DNA from: Peptoniphilus gorbachii
Lineage (GTDB): Bacteria > Bacillota > Clostridia > Tissierellales > Peptoniphilaceae
Direction of reading: 5' to 3'
DNA: 41,904 nt
Assembly (NCBI RefSeq): GCF_016908115.1
Contig: NZ_JAFBDH010000010.1
Location: forward strand, 1-41,904
Both the position numbers and the translations under genes were made by a program. Under the pieces are notes generated by a model. It saw nothing but the letters and a program-made list of their open reading frames with translations, did no database searches and had not been told where the DNA came from. Below are positions 31,883-40,052 of this stretch, in pieces; positions within the stretch are counted from its first letter, which is position 1; the number at the start of each line of letters is the position of its first letter.

Positions 31883-32356
31883 TTAATCAAAATCATTATT
31901 TGAAATTCTTTTTTCTACAGAATATTCATTGTCTAAAATTTCCACATCGTAATCTTCATTAAACATTGGCGAAGACAAAATATAGTCGCCAGTAGTAGGA
32001 GAAGTTGCCATGGCAATATTATATAAAGTTGAAATTCTAAGTAATGCTTTCACATCTGGATCGTGAGGTTGAGCTTCAAGAGGATCCCAGAAAAAAATTA
32101 AAATATCAATTTTTGAATCAGAAATTTTTGCACCAAGCTGCAAATCGCCACCTAGTGGACCAGAAACAAGCCTCTTGACATCAAGAGAAGTTTCACGAGA
32201 AATAAGAGCAGCAGTAGTCCCTGTTCCAATAAAATTGTGTCCCCTTAGCTTTTCTTCGTGCTTTTTAACCCAATCTAGTAATTCTTTTTTCTTGTGATCA
32301 TGTGCCACAAGAGCAATGTTTTTCTTTTTCTTCACTTCAATTTTTTTTACTTGCAT
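31883..32356 (-). CDS. mgsA: Methylglyoxal synthase
   Basis: A 157-aa enzyme that turns dihydroxyacetone phosphate into methylglyoxal and phosphate, a bypass that relieves phosphate-starved glycolysis. Motifs: NIALVAHDHKK (His19 region), GTGTTAALI, SGPLGGDLQLG with the catalytic Asp71, FFWDPLEAQPHDPDV with His98. GAGGTAATT precedes the ATG. It is divergent from rpsF. The family enzyme is inhibited by phosphate, so its work fits the phosphate-scavenging genes seen elsewhere in the window. Confidence 0.95.
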   Translation of the reverse strand: MQVKKIEVKKKKNIALVAHDHKKKELLDWVKKHEEKLRGHNFIGTGTTAALISRETSLDVKRLVSGPLGGDLQLGAKISDSKIDILIFFWDPLEAQPHDPDVKALLRISTLYNIAMATSPTTGDYILSSPMFNEDYDVEILDNEYSVEKRISNNDFD

Positions 32357-32380
32357 AATTACCTCAATTTTTAAAAAATC

Positions 32381-32409
32381 TTGACTAAGTGCTTTCTTTA
32401 ATATATAAT
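32381..32409 (+). promoter_or_regulatory. rpsF operon promoter
   Basis: TTGACT (32381-32386), 17 bases, TATAAT (32404-32409): near-consensus sigma-A. Confidence 0.85.
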
Positions 32410-32423
32410 ATCAAAGATTGTAA

Positions 32424-32466
32424 TCCTTGCATAGTTTTTTAACTATGCCGTAGACCATGAGGAGGT
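32424..32466 (+). promoter_or_regulatory. S6:S18-binding mRNA leader
   Basis: The hairpin GCATAGTT/AACTATGC (32429-32448) is followed by CCG (32448-32450) and a 3' bulge, and TCCT (32424-32427) can pair with AGGA (32460-32463) in the ribosome site. A CCG in a one-sided bulge between two helices before rpsF is the known bS6:bS18 autoregulatory motif; the outer helix would hide the ribosome site when the protein pair binds. Confidence 0.75.
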
Positions 32467-32472
32467 GAAAGT

Positions 32473-32757
32473 ATGAACAAATACGAAGCGGTGATTATGT
32501 TTTATCCTGAAGTGGAAGAAGAAAAAAGAAATGCTTCTTTCGACAGACTTAAAAAGGTAATCGAAAAAGACGGTAAAATTAATAACGTTGATGAATGGGG
32601 CATGAAAAAATTAGCTTACGAAATCGACTACAAAAAAGAAGCTTATTATATTTTCGTTGAATTCGAAACAAAACCAGAAGACATTGCTGAAATCAACAGA
32701 GTCGCAAAGATTATGGACCCAGTTATGAGACAAATGATTATAAAAGTTGAAGACTAA
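32473..32757 (+). CDS. rpsF: Ribosomal protein bS6
   Basis: A 94-aa 30S subunit protein with the S6 pattern: NKYEAVIMFYPEVEEE, then DEWGMKKLAYEI and KEAYYIFVEFE. It binds S18 in the platform of the small subunit. AGGAGG precedes it. It leads the rpsF-ssb-rpsR operon, whose order is standard in bacteria. Confidence 0.97.
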   Translation: MNKYEAVIMFYPEVEEEKRNASFDRLKKVIEKDGKINNVDEWGMKKLAYEIDYKKEAYYIFVEFETKPEDIAEINRVAKIMDPVMRQMIIKVED

Positions 32758-32766
32758 GGAGTTTTT

Positions 32767-33306
32767 ATGAATTGTGTTAGTTTAATAGGAAGACTAGTAA
32801 GAGATCCAGAACTTCGTTATGCGCAAAATGGCACAGCTATGTGTAGCTTTTCGATTGCTGTAGACAGAAGAATGTCAAAGCAAAAGAGACAAGAAGCTCA
32901 GGCTAATAACCAACCAACAGCAGATTTTATTCGCTGCGTTGCCTTTGGTCAAACAGCTGAACTTATTGCAAATTATCATAGAAAAGGAAGTCAAATTGGA
33001 GTAGAAGGTAGAATCCAAACAGGAAGCTACGAAAAAGAAGGAAGAACTATTTATACAACAGATGTATATGTAAATAGTTTAACTTTCATAGGTTCAAGCC
33101 AAGGACAAAATCAAGGGGGCTTTAACCAAAACCAAGGCGGCTTTAATCAAAATAATTTCCAAAATCAAAACCAAGCTGGGTTTAACCAAGGCGGCTTTAA
33201 CAATGACCAACCAGTAAATTCTGCTTACGGAAATGATTTTTCAAATAAAAATAACGACGACGAAGATGGATTTTTCCCTGTTGATAATGACGATATTCCA
33301 TTTTAA
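32767..33306 (+). CDS. ssb: Single-stranded DNA-binding protein
   Basis: A 179-aa protein: an OB fold in the first 110 residues ([43 protein letters not shown]), then a Gln/Asn/Gly/Phe-rich linker of imperfect GGFNQNQ repeats (about 117-155) and the acidic tip DDIPF that recruits repair and replication proteins. The linker repeats are visible in the DNA too (GGCGGCTTTAACCAA-like units, 33110-33205) and could vary in number. It lies between rpsF and rpsR. Confidence 0.97.
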   Translation: MNCVSLIGRLVRDPELRYAQNGTAMCSFSIAVDRRMSKQKRQEAQANNQPTADFIRCVAFGQTAELIANYHRKGSQIGVEGRIQTGSYEKEGRTIYTTDVYVNSLTFIGSSQGQNQGGFNQNQGGFNQNNFQNQNQAGFNQGGFNNDQPVNSAYGNDFSNKNNDDEDGFFPVDNDDIPF

Positions 33307-33317
33307 GGAGGGTAAAA

Positions 33318-33542
33318 ATGCAAAGAAGATTTGGCAGAAGGAAAAAAGTAGATCCTTTTGAAAAAGATAAAACTAAAAAAATTGACTATAAAGATGTTGA
33401 TATGCTAAGAAATTATATTTCTGACCGTGGAAAAATTCTTCCAAGAAGAATCACTGGTTTAACTGCAAAACATCAAAGAGAAATGACAGTTGCTATTAAA
33501 AGAGCAAGACAAATTGCACTTATTCCATATAGCGCTGACTAA
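33318..33542 (+). CDS. rpsR: Ribosomal protein bS18
   Basis: A 74-aa 30S protein with the S18 core: [28 protein letters not shown] and the C-terminal [14 protein letters not shown]. Its N terminus is basic. It carries no zinc-type CxxC, so it is the Cys-free form. AAGGAGG precedes the start. A strong terminator ends the operon. Confidence 0.97.
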   Translation: MQRRFGRRKKVDPFEKDKTKKIDYKDVDMLRNYISDRGKILPRRITGLTAKHQREMTVAIKRARQIALIPYSAD

Positions 33543-33550
33543 TTAGACTT

Positions 33551-33580
33551 AAACTGCTGGCTTAACCCAGCAGTTTTTTT
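33551..33580 (+). terminator. Terminator of the rpsF-ssb-rpsR operon
   Basis: AAACTGCTGG/CCAGCAGTTT and a long T run. Confidence 0.92.
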
Positions 33581-33673
33581 GCTTTTCTTTTGTATTTTTA
33601 TACCCACTCATATATAATTGCTTTAAAGAGTTACATAGTAAAAGATTTTAGCTTAATTTATTTAGGAGGATTT

Positions 33674-34708
33674 ATGAAAAAGAAATTTATTTTGGGAGCG
33701 TCCATACTAGCTCTTGCTATACCAAGTCTTGTTTTTGCAAATTCTGATATTAGGCTTTGGGTTAAGGGCAAAATTGTAAATTCTGATGTGGCGCCCTATA
33801 TTTCTGAGGATAGAACCATGGTACCTATAAGGGTTATTTCAGAAAATTTGGGAAAGGTCGTTACTTGGAATAATGATGATAAAAAAGTTACCATCAAGGA
33901 TGAAAAGGGCAATGAGTTTTCTCTTGTGATTAATGAAAAATTTATGGAAGATATTTCCAGCAATGTATATAGAAAGATAGAGCTTGATACGCCAGCTGTA
34001 ATTAAAAATGACAGGACCTTTGTGCCTATAAGGGCAATTGCCGAGGCCTTTGGCGAAAGGGTTCATTGGGATAATGACAAGAGAGTGGTTGTAATTGGCG
34101 ATAATTATGATTCTAAGAAAATAAAAAATGATGAGATAGAAAAGACAGAAGATCCTCTAGGTCTTGACTACCTTTACAAGAAGGACATGGCAGGAAAATC
34201 TGATGAAGAAAAGGCAATTTATGAAAATAAAATGAGAAATATGCCTTCAAAAGTTTTTAAGGGCAGAAAAAATGGTGAAGTTGAGGCTTGTCTTGCTTGG
34301 TTATCCTTTGCCAAGGCTGGAGAATTTTTTGAAGCTGACTTAAATAAAAATCCTTTTTTAAATCCTAATAAGGATGGACTCGACATAGGTCTAACTGAAA
34401 GAGGAGAATCCATGTCTAGCTTCGATGACTACGAAAAGGATGAGAAATACACAAGAGAAATCATGGGTGTAAGTTCTGGTCCTTCAATGGCAATGCTCGA
34501 ACATTTTGATTATTATTTAAATTTTGATGGCACTTTTAATTATTTTAGGCTTCCTCTTCACTATCAAGGCAATGCTCCAGAAATGTTAAAAGAAGTTAAG
34601 GAAATTGTCTCTAAGCCAAAGAGGGTAAAATTTATTAAGGCTGATAAAAAGGATATTGAAAAGCTTTTAAGGATTTTGGGAGGAATGTCTTATAATCCCT
34701 ATAAATAA
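33674..34708 (+). CDS. Secreted protein with copper-amine-oxidase N-terminal-like domain
   Basis: A 344-aa secreted protein: signal peptide (about 1-22, ending VFA), then a copper-amine-oxidase N1-like domain made of two similar halves (MVPIRVISENLGKVVTWNNDDKKVTI; FVPIRAIAEAFGERVHWDNDKRVVVI). In clostridia this small domain is common on surface proteins and does not imply oxidase activity. The remaining C-terminal part (about 150-344) is of unknown kind. The start at ATG 33674 has AGGAGG just upstream; an in-frame ATG at 33590 would precede the signal peptide by 28 residues and has no ribosome site. Confidence 0.82.
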   Translation: MKKKFILGASILALAIPSLVFANSDIRLWVKGKIVNSDVAPYISEDRTMVPIRVISENLGKVVTWNNDDKKVTIKDEKGNEFSLVINEKFMEDISSNVYRKIELDTPAVIKNDRTFVPIRAIAEAFGERVHWDNDKRVVVIGDNYDSKKIKNDEIEKTEDPLGLDYLYKKDMAGKSDEEKAIYENKMRNMPSKVFKGRKNGEVEACLAWLSFAKAGEFFEADLNKNPFLNPNKDGLDIGLTERGESMSSFDDYEKDEKYTREIMGVSSGPSMAMLEHFDYYLNFDGTFNYFRLPLHYQGNAPEMLKEVKEIVSKPKRVKFIKADKKDIEKLLRILGGMSYNPYK

Positions 34709-34713
34709 AAATT

Positions 34714-34739
34714 AAGGCTAGCTTGTGCTAGTCTTTTTT
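34714..34739 (+). terminator. Terminator after the copper-amine-oxidase-like domain gene
   Basis: AAGGCTAGC/GCTAGTCTT (one G-U pair) and TTTTTT. Confidence 0.8.
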
Positions 34740-34814
34740 GTTTTGCCTTTTATAAAGAAATACAAATTATAGCCAATCAGAAAGCCAATCAACTGCCTAT
34801 CCCAGAAGTCGAAC

Positions 34815-34970
34815 TTATAATATTTTATTTTTATAAATTCTAAAATAATAATAAGAAGGCTCAATATATAAATATTTTATCTTATATAATTTTTCTTTTT
34901 CTAATTTGTAGCCATATAAAAATTCAAGAATTATGTAGGCTATTGATTTTATAAAAAATGAAAAATTCAT
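34815..34970 (-). CDS. Possible small protein (51 aa)
   Basis: A minus-strand ATG at 34970, with GGTGAT six bases before it, opens a 51-aa frame (MNFSFFIKSIAYIILEFLYG..., Lys/Tyr-rich tail). The N-terminal half could be a membrane helix. It fills part of an otherwise gene-free 380-base stretch between 34709 and 35090. Local AT richness could produce such a frame by chance. Confidence 0.35.
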   Translation of the reverse strand: MNFSFFIKSIAYIILEFLYGYKLEKEKLYKIKYLYIEPSYYYFRIYKNKIL

Positions 34971-35016
34971 ATTATCACCAAATTTATTGTAACAAGTCCT
35001 TGTAAAATTAGCGTAA

Positions 35017-35049
35017 AAAAGCCAGGCGAATGAAGCGAACCTGGCTTTT
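35017..35049 (-). terminator. Terminator after the YjiH-like gene
   Basis: AAAAGCCAGG/CCTGGCTTTT, read on the minus strand with a six-T run. Confidence 0.85.
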
Positions 35050-35090
35050 AAAATTATTAAATTGTCTATAAAAATTCTAATGATTTTTTA

Positions 35091-36398
35091 TTATCTAAAG
35101 AATAGATAAAGTATTGGCATAGTGATTACTATACTTAAAATTACTCTTTCAATCCAAATTATAATATAATCTGAGAATTTTAGAGGTATTTCTGTTCCCA
35201 TCATTACTGGAATTGATGCTGAGAAGAATAGGATTTCTGATACAGAAACTACTGCTACTAACATTTTTGCAATTAGTCCTAGTCCTGCATTTGCTACAAC
35301 TGGTGCTGGTAAAAGCATTTCTGCAATACTCATGCCAAGTGCTTGTGCAACCATAAGTGGTTGTTCAACTCTAGTAATTAGTGTGAATGGATAGAAGATG
35401 TAGCCGATTATGTGAAATATTGGTGTGTATTCTGCAAGCAATAGTCCAATCATACCTACACCAAGAAGTGATGGTGCAATGTTAAGTGCCATTTTAAATC
35501 CATCAATAAAGTTATCTTTTATTACGCTACCTAAAGATCCAGAGTGCTTGAAGCCATACATTCCTGCGTCTAGAGCATTAGAGAAAGTAACTTTTTTCTT
35601 TTCTTCAGGAACATATTCTTTTCCAGAATAATATTCTTGAGCTTTTTTATTTAATGGGAAAATTCTTGCTGTAATTGCTGTTACTAAAAATGTAACAAAA
35701 AGGGTAATCCAGAAGTAGGCTAGCCAGTAGTCTAACAAGTCCAAAGTTTTTGCAACTATAATCATAAATGTTGCAGAAACTGTTGAGAAACCTGTTGCTA
35801 TTATGGCTGCTTCCTTTTTAGTGTAAGTATCTTCTAAATAAACTCTATTTGTAATTAAAAGTGCTAATGAATAAGATCCTACAAAGGATGCAACGGCATC
35901 TACTGCTGATCTACCAGGAGTTTTAAATACAGGTCTCATCACTGGTTCCATAAATATTCCAATAAATTCCATAAGTCCAAAACCTGTCAAGAAGGCAAGG
36001 AAAACTGAACCTATTGGCACAATTGTTGTAACAGATACCATGATTCCGTTCCAAATAAGTGGAAGCATATCTCCATCAAATATTCTTGCGGGACCCTTAT
36101 TTGTCAAATACATAAATACAAAAATTAGAGAAACAAGTTTAATTGCAAAGAATACTGAATGTAATTTACTTTTTTGCCAAGATTTTGTTTTAATTGCATA
36201 AGCAATACCAGCAAGGACCATGAAAACTCCAAAGACTAAATTATAATTTGGAATTTTTTTCACAAGGCTTGTGATGTGGTCAATTGGTATACTCTTGGTA
36301 CCAGCAATTGTTATAGGCACAAAGAACATAAATATTCCAAAAAGTGCGTAAAAAATAAATAGTACAATATCTGACGACTTAAATTTTTTCTTTTCCAT
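35091..36398 (-). CDS. YjiH-like membrane transporter (nucleoside-recognition/GATE domain)
   Basis: A 435-aa membrane protein with about ten helices. Two Gate-type domains are visible, one around residues 120-240 (IPIGSVFLAFLTGFGLMEF, MRPVFKTPGRSAVDAVASFVGSYS) and one near 300-420 (MALNIAPSLLGVGMIGLLLAEY, ALGMSIAEMLLPAPVVANA). This is the YjiH family. The substrate is unknown; related proteins act in nucleoside uptake or in spores. TAAGGAGGATATT precedes the ATG. On the minus strand a TATAAT (36447-36442) may be its -10. The 206 bases up to 36604 hold this promoter and the terminator of the next gene. Confidence 0.85.
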   Translation of the reverse strand: MEKKKFKSSDIVLFIFYALFGIFMFFVPITIAGTKSIPIDHITSLVKKIPNYNLVFGVFMVLAGIAYAIKTKSWQKSKLHSVFFAIKLVSLIFVFMYLTNKGPARIFDGDMLPLIWNGIMVSVTTIVPIGSVFLAFLTGFGLMEFIGIFMEPVMRPVFKTPGRSAVDAVASFVGSYSLALLITNRVYLEDTYTKKEAAIIATGFSTVSATFMIIVAKTLDLLDYWLAYFWITLFVTFLVTAITARIFPLNKKAQEYYSGKEYVPEEKKKVTFSNALDAGMYGFKHSGSLGSVIKDNFIDGFKMALNIAPSLLGVGMIGLLLAEYTPIFHIIGYIFYPFTLITRVEQPLMVAQALGMSIAEMLLPAPVVANAGLGLIAKMLVAVVSVSEILFFSASIPVMMGTEIPLKFSDYIIIWIERVILSIVITMPILYLFFR

Positions 36399-36562
36399 AA
36401 TATCCTCCTTAGTTGTTATTAATATACTACGGTTAAGCTTTATTATAACATAGCATTATCAGATAAAATAAAAGTTGACTAAAGTTTCAACTCATTTTTT
36501 TTAAAATTGATTTTTATATATTTAGTTTTTATTTCTGTGTAAAATTTAAATTTAACTTGCAT

Positions 36563-36589
36563 AAAAAAAGAGCCTGCCAAGGCAAGCTC
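36563..36589 (-). terminator. Terminator of the 574-aa protein gene
   Basis: Minus strand: GAGCTTGCC/GGCAGGCTC (one G-U pair) followed by TTTTTTT. Confidence 0.85.
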
Positions 36590-36604
36590 AAAATTTTAAT
36601 TTTT

Positions 36605-38329
36605 TTATTTGAAGTCAACTTTTATAATGTTATCTAAATTTGTTCTTTCTGTAGTGTAATAATTATATATGTCCCCGCCAAATTTTGTGAGTTTGATTTC
36701 ACTTTTATCATCTCTATAATCTAAAAGATCAAGGTCCTTTAATATGTTTAAAAGGGCTAAATCTTCACTGTTAAAATTTTCATTTTTTAAAGAATTATTA
36801 TCTCTTAGTTTTTTAAAAATTCCTATGACAAAATCTCTATATTTTTCATAATTTTTTTCAAAGGCAGATTTTATAAAATTTTTATTGGTAAGGACTTCTA
36901 TCCAAAGGGAGAGCTTTGTCGCTTCATCGAAAACTTGATAATTTTCTGCATAGTCTGTGAGATAAAGTTCTTCAGGCTTATCTTTTTGTGTAATTAAGGT
37001 CAAATATTTTTTTACAGTGAAGTTTAAATAAAGTTCTATTAGTGGGAAGTGTTTATTCTTATAACTTTTAACATCACTTATTGCTTTAAGATTAATGGAT
37101 TTTGCAAATTTAGCTAACATTGATGGAGAAAGATCTCCAGATTTTAAAAGATTTACATAATTCATGTCTAAAAATGTGAGGAAGTTGTCAAAATTTTCTA
37201 CAAAAGTATTGCCAAAGACAGATTTTTTATTTTCAAGAAGTATTTTTATTATATTGTCGTCGTAATAAAATCCGCTTTCACTATTTTGCAAGAGGTCTAG
37301 ATAATAAAAGATGTTTTCTTTTATATCATTTAAGTCCTTTAAAATATTTTTGACATCGCGACCCATAGTTAATAGTTTTCCATAAAAAATAATTAAAAAG
37401 TCTAGAGAATTTGACAAGTCTTCACGATTTAAAAAATCGCCAGATTCACAAAAGTCTTTAAATATTTTTTTGTAGTCTAAATCATAATCCTTAAAGGTTT
37501 TTTCTTCTAGAAATAGGAAATTTGAGTAAATTCTAGAAAATAAGTCAATAAAAAATCCCATTATAAATTCAGGATCAGCCTTTGGGAATATTTTCTTGAA
37601 GAGCTCATAGTTTTGCACCACCAAAAAATCTTCTTCATAAAATTTATTTAAGAGATCTTCAAGTTCACTCATCTCTTCAGTTTTATCGAAATCTATGTCT
37701 CCAAAATTTTTTTTGTTTATGGATTCAATGCTCACACCTAAAATAGAGATAATATTTAAAAATTCTCTCTTTAAAAAGTTTTTATCCATTTTAAAAGGTC
37801 CATAATTTTCTTCTAGGTGTTGGAAGAGATTGTCTATATTTTCAGAAAGAGTAAAGAATAATTCCTCGTCCATTATTTGGATAACTTGAAGTAAGGCTTT
37901 TTTATCTTCATGTTGAAAGACTCTATAAAGTCCAAATTCGTCTCTTGTGATATCTATATTTGTGTAATTATAAACTTCAATGTATTCATCTAAGAGTACA
38001 TCGTAAAAAAGATAATTATCTTCCTTCTTTTCGATTCTAAATAGGGAGACATAGGAGTCCCTTAAAATTTTTATAATGTAGTCAAAGTTTTCATGAGGAA
38101 CTTCAATTTCTTGTAGCATGCTTTTTAAAACTTTTAGGGCACTAGCTTCATACTCCTTTAAGTCAAAGAGCATAAAGGCTGCTAGCTCGTCATTATCTCT
38201 TACCATGACATAGGGATTTTCTGTTATGGGAGAAAATTCAATTGCCTTTAAAAATTTTTCAAAGCCAATAGTTGACTCTTTCAAGAGTTTTTTTCCAATT
38301 TCATAAATTTCTCCTGTGCTTAATTTCAT
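36605..38329 (-). CDS. Large cytosolic protein of unknown function
   Basis: A 574-aa protein with no signal peptide, no membrane helix, no Cys-rich site and no nucleotide-binding motif. It is acidic, helical and rich in Phe/Tyr, Asp/Glu and Asn. The last 60 residues (LALLNILKDLDLLDYRDDKSEIKLTKFGGDIYNYY) have the look of a winged-helix: helix, turn, then a short beta wing with LTKFG. AGGTGA precedes the start. It is eight bases downstream of an aromatic-acid-exporter-like gene and must be co-transcribed with it. I do not recognise a family. Confidence 0.75.
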   Translation of the reverse strand: MKLSTGEIYEIGKKLLKESTIGFEKFLKAIEFSPITENPYVMVRDNDELAAFMLFDLKEYEASALKVLKSMLQEIEVPHENFDYIIKILRDSYVSLFRIEKKEDNYLFYDVLLDEYIEVYNYTNIDITRDEFGLYRVFQHEDKKALLQVIQIMDEELFFTLSENIDNLFQHLEENYGPFKMDKNFLKREFLNIISILGVSIESINKKNFGDIDFDKTEEMSELEDLLNKFYEEDFLVVQNYELFKKIFPKADPEFIMGFFIDLFSRIYSNFLFLEEKTFKDYDLDYKKIFKDFCESGDFLNREDLSNSLDFLIIFYGKLLTMGRDVKNILKDLNDIKENIFYYLDLLQNSESGFYYDDNIIKILLENKKSVFGNTFVENFDNFLTFLDMNYVNLLKSGDLSPSMLAKFAKSINLKAISDVKSYKNKHFPLIELYLNFTVKKYLTLITQKDKPEELYLTDYAENYQVFDEATKLSLWIEVLTNKNFIKSAFEKNYEKYRDFVIGIFKKLRDNNSLKNENFNSEDLALLNILKDLDLLDYRDDKSEIKLTKFGGDIYNYYTTERTNLDNIIKVDFK

Positions 38330-38337
38330 TTTTTCAC

Positions 38338-39234
38338 CTAAATTTCTTCAACTAATTCCTTTAGTTCATCCATGTATTTAAAAATGTATTCGATGTGATA
38401 ATTGTATACAGCTTCTACTTCGTTTAAATTTTTAGAAAAGGGCTCATCTAATTCATAGCGCTTGTTGGCTTCATTTGAAACTTTTTCACTTAAATAATTT
38501 GCATTCATATTATTTATTACAGCTAATCTTACAGATATACTTTCAAGTAGAAAGAGAATTGTTGTCTCTTTATCCAGTGAATGGCCGTGGTGGAAAGGGG
38601 TTTTTACTTCCTTTTTCAAAAGTTTATAAAGCGTATTTGCATTAGCTAAATTTTCATTAAAATCATTTAAATTTGCTCTCTTGTCATAAATTATTTCTCT
38701 CAAGACTCTATTTGCAGAGTTGTAGGATTTTATTGAAACTGAAATAAAATCTTCCCAGATATTGGGAGAGGATATATAGTAATTTACAAGTACGCCAACA
38801 AGGACACCTATGACTGTTCCCAAGATCCTATTAAAGGCATAGACAACTTTGTCAGAGTCTGAACAAAAACTTGCAACGAAAACTATGCAGGAAAGTTGTG
38901 TCATGTCACGCATTTTTAAAATTGCAAGTATATAAATAATTATCAAAACTCCAAGCCCTGCAATTAAGGGTTCAAGTAAGAGGGGGAGGGAAATTTTTGA
39001 AGCAAGATAGCCAATTATTACACCAATTACTGCAGTAAAAAGTCTCTTCTTCATATCATCTAGGGATTCTGACATGGATGGCTTCATGGAAGAAACTGCA
39101 GCAATGGCAACAAAAATTTGTGAATTTAATTTAAAAAAATCTGAAATAAAAAGTCCAATTACAACAGCAAGAGCTGTCTTAATTGCACGCATGCCAATTC
39201 TGTATTTGTAATCAAATTTATTTTTTATTGCCAT
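38338..39234 (-). CDS. Aromatic acid exporter family (ArAE/FUSC-like) membrane protein
   Basis: A 298-aa protein: about six helices in the first 160 residues (IGMRAIKTALAVVIGLFISDF, SQIFVAIAAVSSMKPSMSESL, FNRILGTVIGVLVGVLVNY), then a cytosolic helical domain (about 165-298). This is the short Firmicute ArAE type. Bigger relatives (AaeB) export aromatic acids; substrates of the short form are unknown. The ATG at 39234 is chosen because GGTGAT lies just before it; a TTG at 39246 is upstream of that site. It is the first gene of a two-gene unit with the 574-aa protein. Confidence 0.85.
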   Translation of the reverse strand: MAIKNKFDYKYRIGMRAIKTALAVVIGLFISDFFKLNSQIFVAIAAVSSMKPSMSESLDDMKKRLFTAVIGVIIGYLASKISLPLLLEPLIAGLGVLIIIYILAILKMRDMTQLSCIVFVASFCSDSDKVVYAFNRILGTVIGVLVGVLVNYYISSPNIWEDFISVSIKSYNSANRVLREIIYDKRANLNDFNENLANANTLYKLLKKEVKTPFHHGHSLDKETTILFLLESISVRLAVINNMNANYLSEKVSNEANKRYELDEPFSKNLNEVEAVYNYHIEYIFKYMDELKELVEEI

Positions 39235-39322
39235 GTAATCACCCAATCTATTTTTATATTGTAGGATAATTATATCAATAATAAATATAAAAGTACATTT
39301 TCATAATTTACTGGAGTCCTGA

Positions 39323-39328
39323 TATAAT
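39323..39328 (+). promoter_or_regulatory. -10 box of hpf
   Basis: TATAAT lies 48 bases before the hpf ATG. A weak TTCATA is 17 bases upstream. Confidence 0.45.
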
Positions 39329-39376
39329 TTGTAAAAATTGGGTAAATAATTAACAAAGAAAAGGAGAGTGACATTT

Positions 39377-39898
39377 ATGTTATTGAACTTTGTTGGAAAA
39401 AACATTGAACTTACAGAATCTTTAAAGAATGTGGCAGAAAAAAAATTCTCCAAATTGGATAAATACTTTTCTGAAGAAGCTGAAGCAAGGGTTGTATTCT
39501 CTACTGTAAGAGAAGAACAAACTGTGGAAGTTACAATATTTTTACCAAAGACAATTATTAGAGCAGAAGAAACTACAGACGATATGTACTCTTCAATGGA
39601 TAACGCTGTGGATGCACTTGCTAGACAAATTAGAAAACACAAAACTAGATTAAAGAGAAGATACCAAAACAACGAAACAATTAGATTTGATGAAATTGTT
39701 GAAAAAGAAAAGGAAGAAACAGAAAAGAAAATCGTAAAGAGAAAAAATTTCGAATTAAGTCCTATGAATGAAGAAGAAGCAATTCTTCAAATGGAACTTT
39801 TAAATCACAATTTCTTCGTATTTTTAGATGCAGATACTGAAGCTGTTTCTATTGTCTACAAGAGAAAAGATGGAAATTACGGAAAAATTGAAGTATAA
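39377..39898 (+). CDS. hpf: Ribosome hibernation promoting factor, long form
   Basis: A 173-aa protein that joins 70S ribosomes into inactive 100S dimers. The N-terminal S30AE domain (FVGKNIELTESLKNVAEKKFSKLDKYF; SSMDNAVDALARQIRKHKTRL) binds the decoding region; the C-terminal domain (ELSPMNEEEAILQMELLNHNFFVFLDADT; VVYRRKDGNYG-like end) makes the dimer contact. The ATG at 39377 is taken because GGAG is ten bases upstream; the GTG at 39368 would overlap the ribosome site. Monocistronic. Confidence 0.95.
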   Translation: MLLNFVGKNIELTESLKNVAEKKFSKLDKYFSEEAEARVVFSTVREEQTVEVTIFLPKTIIRAEETTDDMYSSMDNAVDALARQIRKHKTRLKRRYQNNETIRFDEIVEKEKEETEKKIVKRKNFELSPMNEEEAILQMELLNHNFFVFLDADTEAVSIVYKRKDGNYGKIEV

Positions 39899-39908
39899 AA
39901 TAAATTAT

Positions 39909-39934
39909 AAAGGACGCCTAGGCGTCCTTTTTTT
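39909..39934 (+). terminator. Terminator of hpf
   Basis: AAAGGACGCC/GGCGTCCTTT with a seven-T run. Confidence 0.92.
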
Positions 39935-39980
39935 GTGGAATTTTTTAATAAATTTAGAAAAAATTTTTCATAAAATAAAT

Positions 39981-40008
39981 TTTACATGTCATAAATATTA
40001 ATTTTACA
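39981..40008 (+). promoter_or_regulatory. PhoP-box-like array upstream of the alkaline phosphatase
   Basis: TTTACA (39981), TAAATA (39992) and TTTACA (40003) lie exactly 11 bp apart; the outer two sit in longer identical copies of AATTTTACAT, 22 bp apart. TTTAAT at 40027-40032 is a possible -10. The geometry matches PhoP-activated promoters of Bacillus and the array at 20559. Confidence 0.5.
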
Positions 40009-40052
40009 TTTTTTTGTTAGATTAGATTTAATGAAAAGCCTAGGAGGAATAA

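Noticed and set aside
33674-34708. Copper amine oxidase linked to the copper operon
   Set aside because: Only the small N-terminal-type domain is present, with no topaquinone or copper-site domain, and it is 30 kb away from copA.
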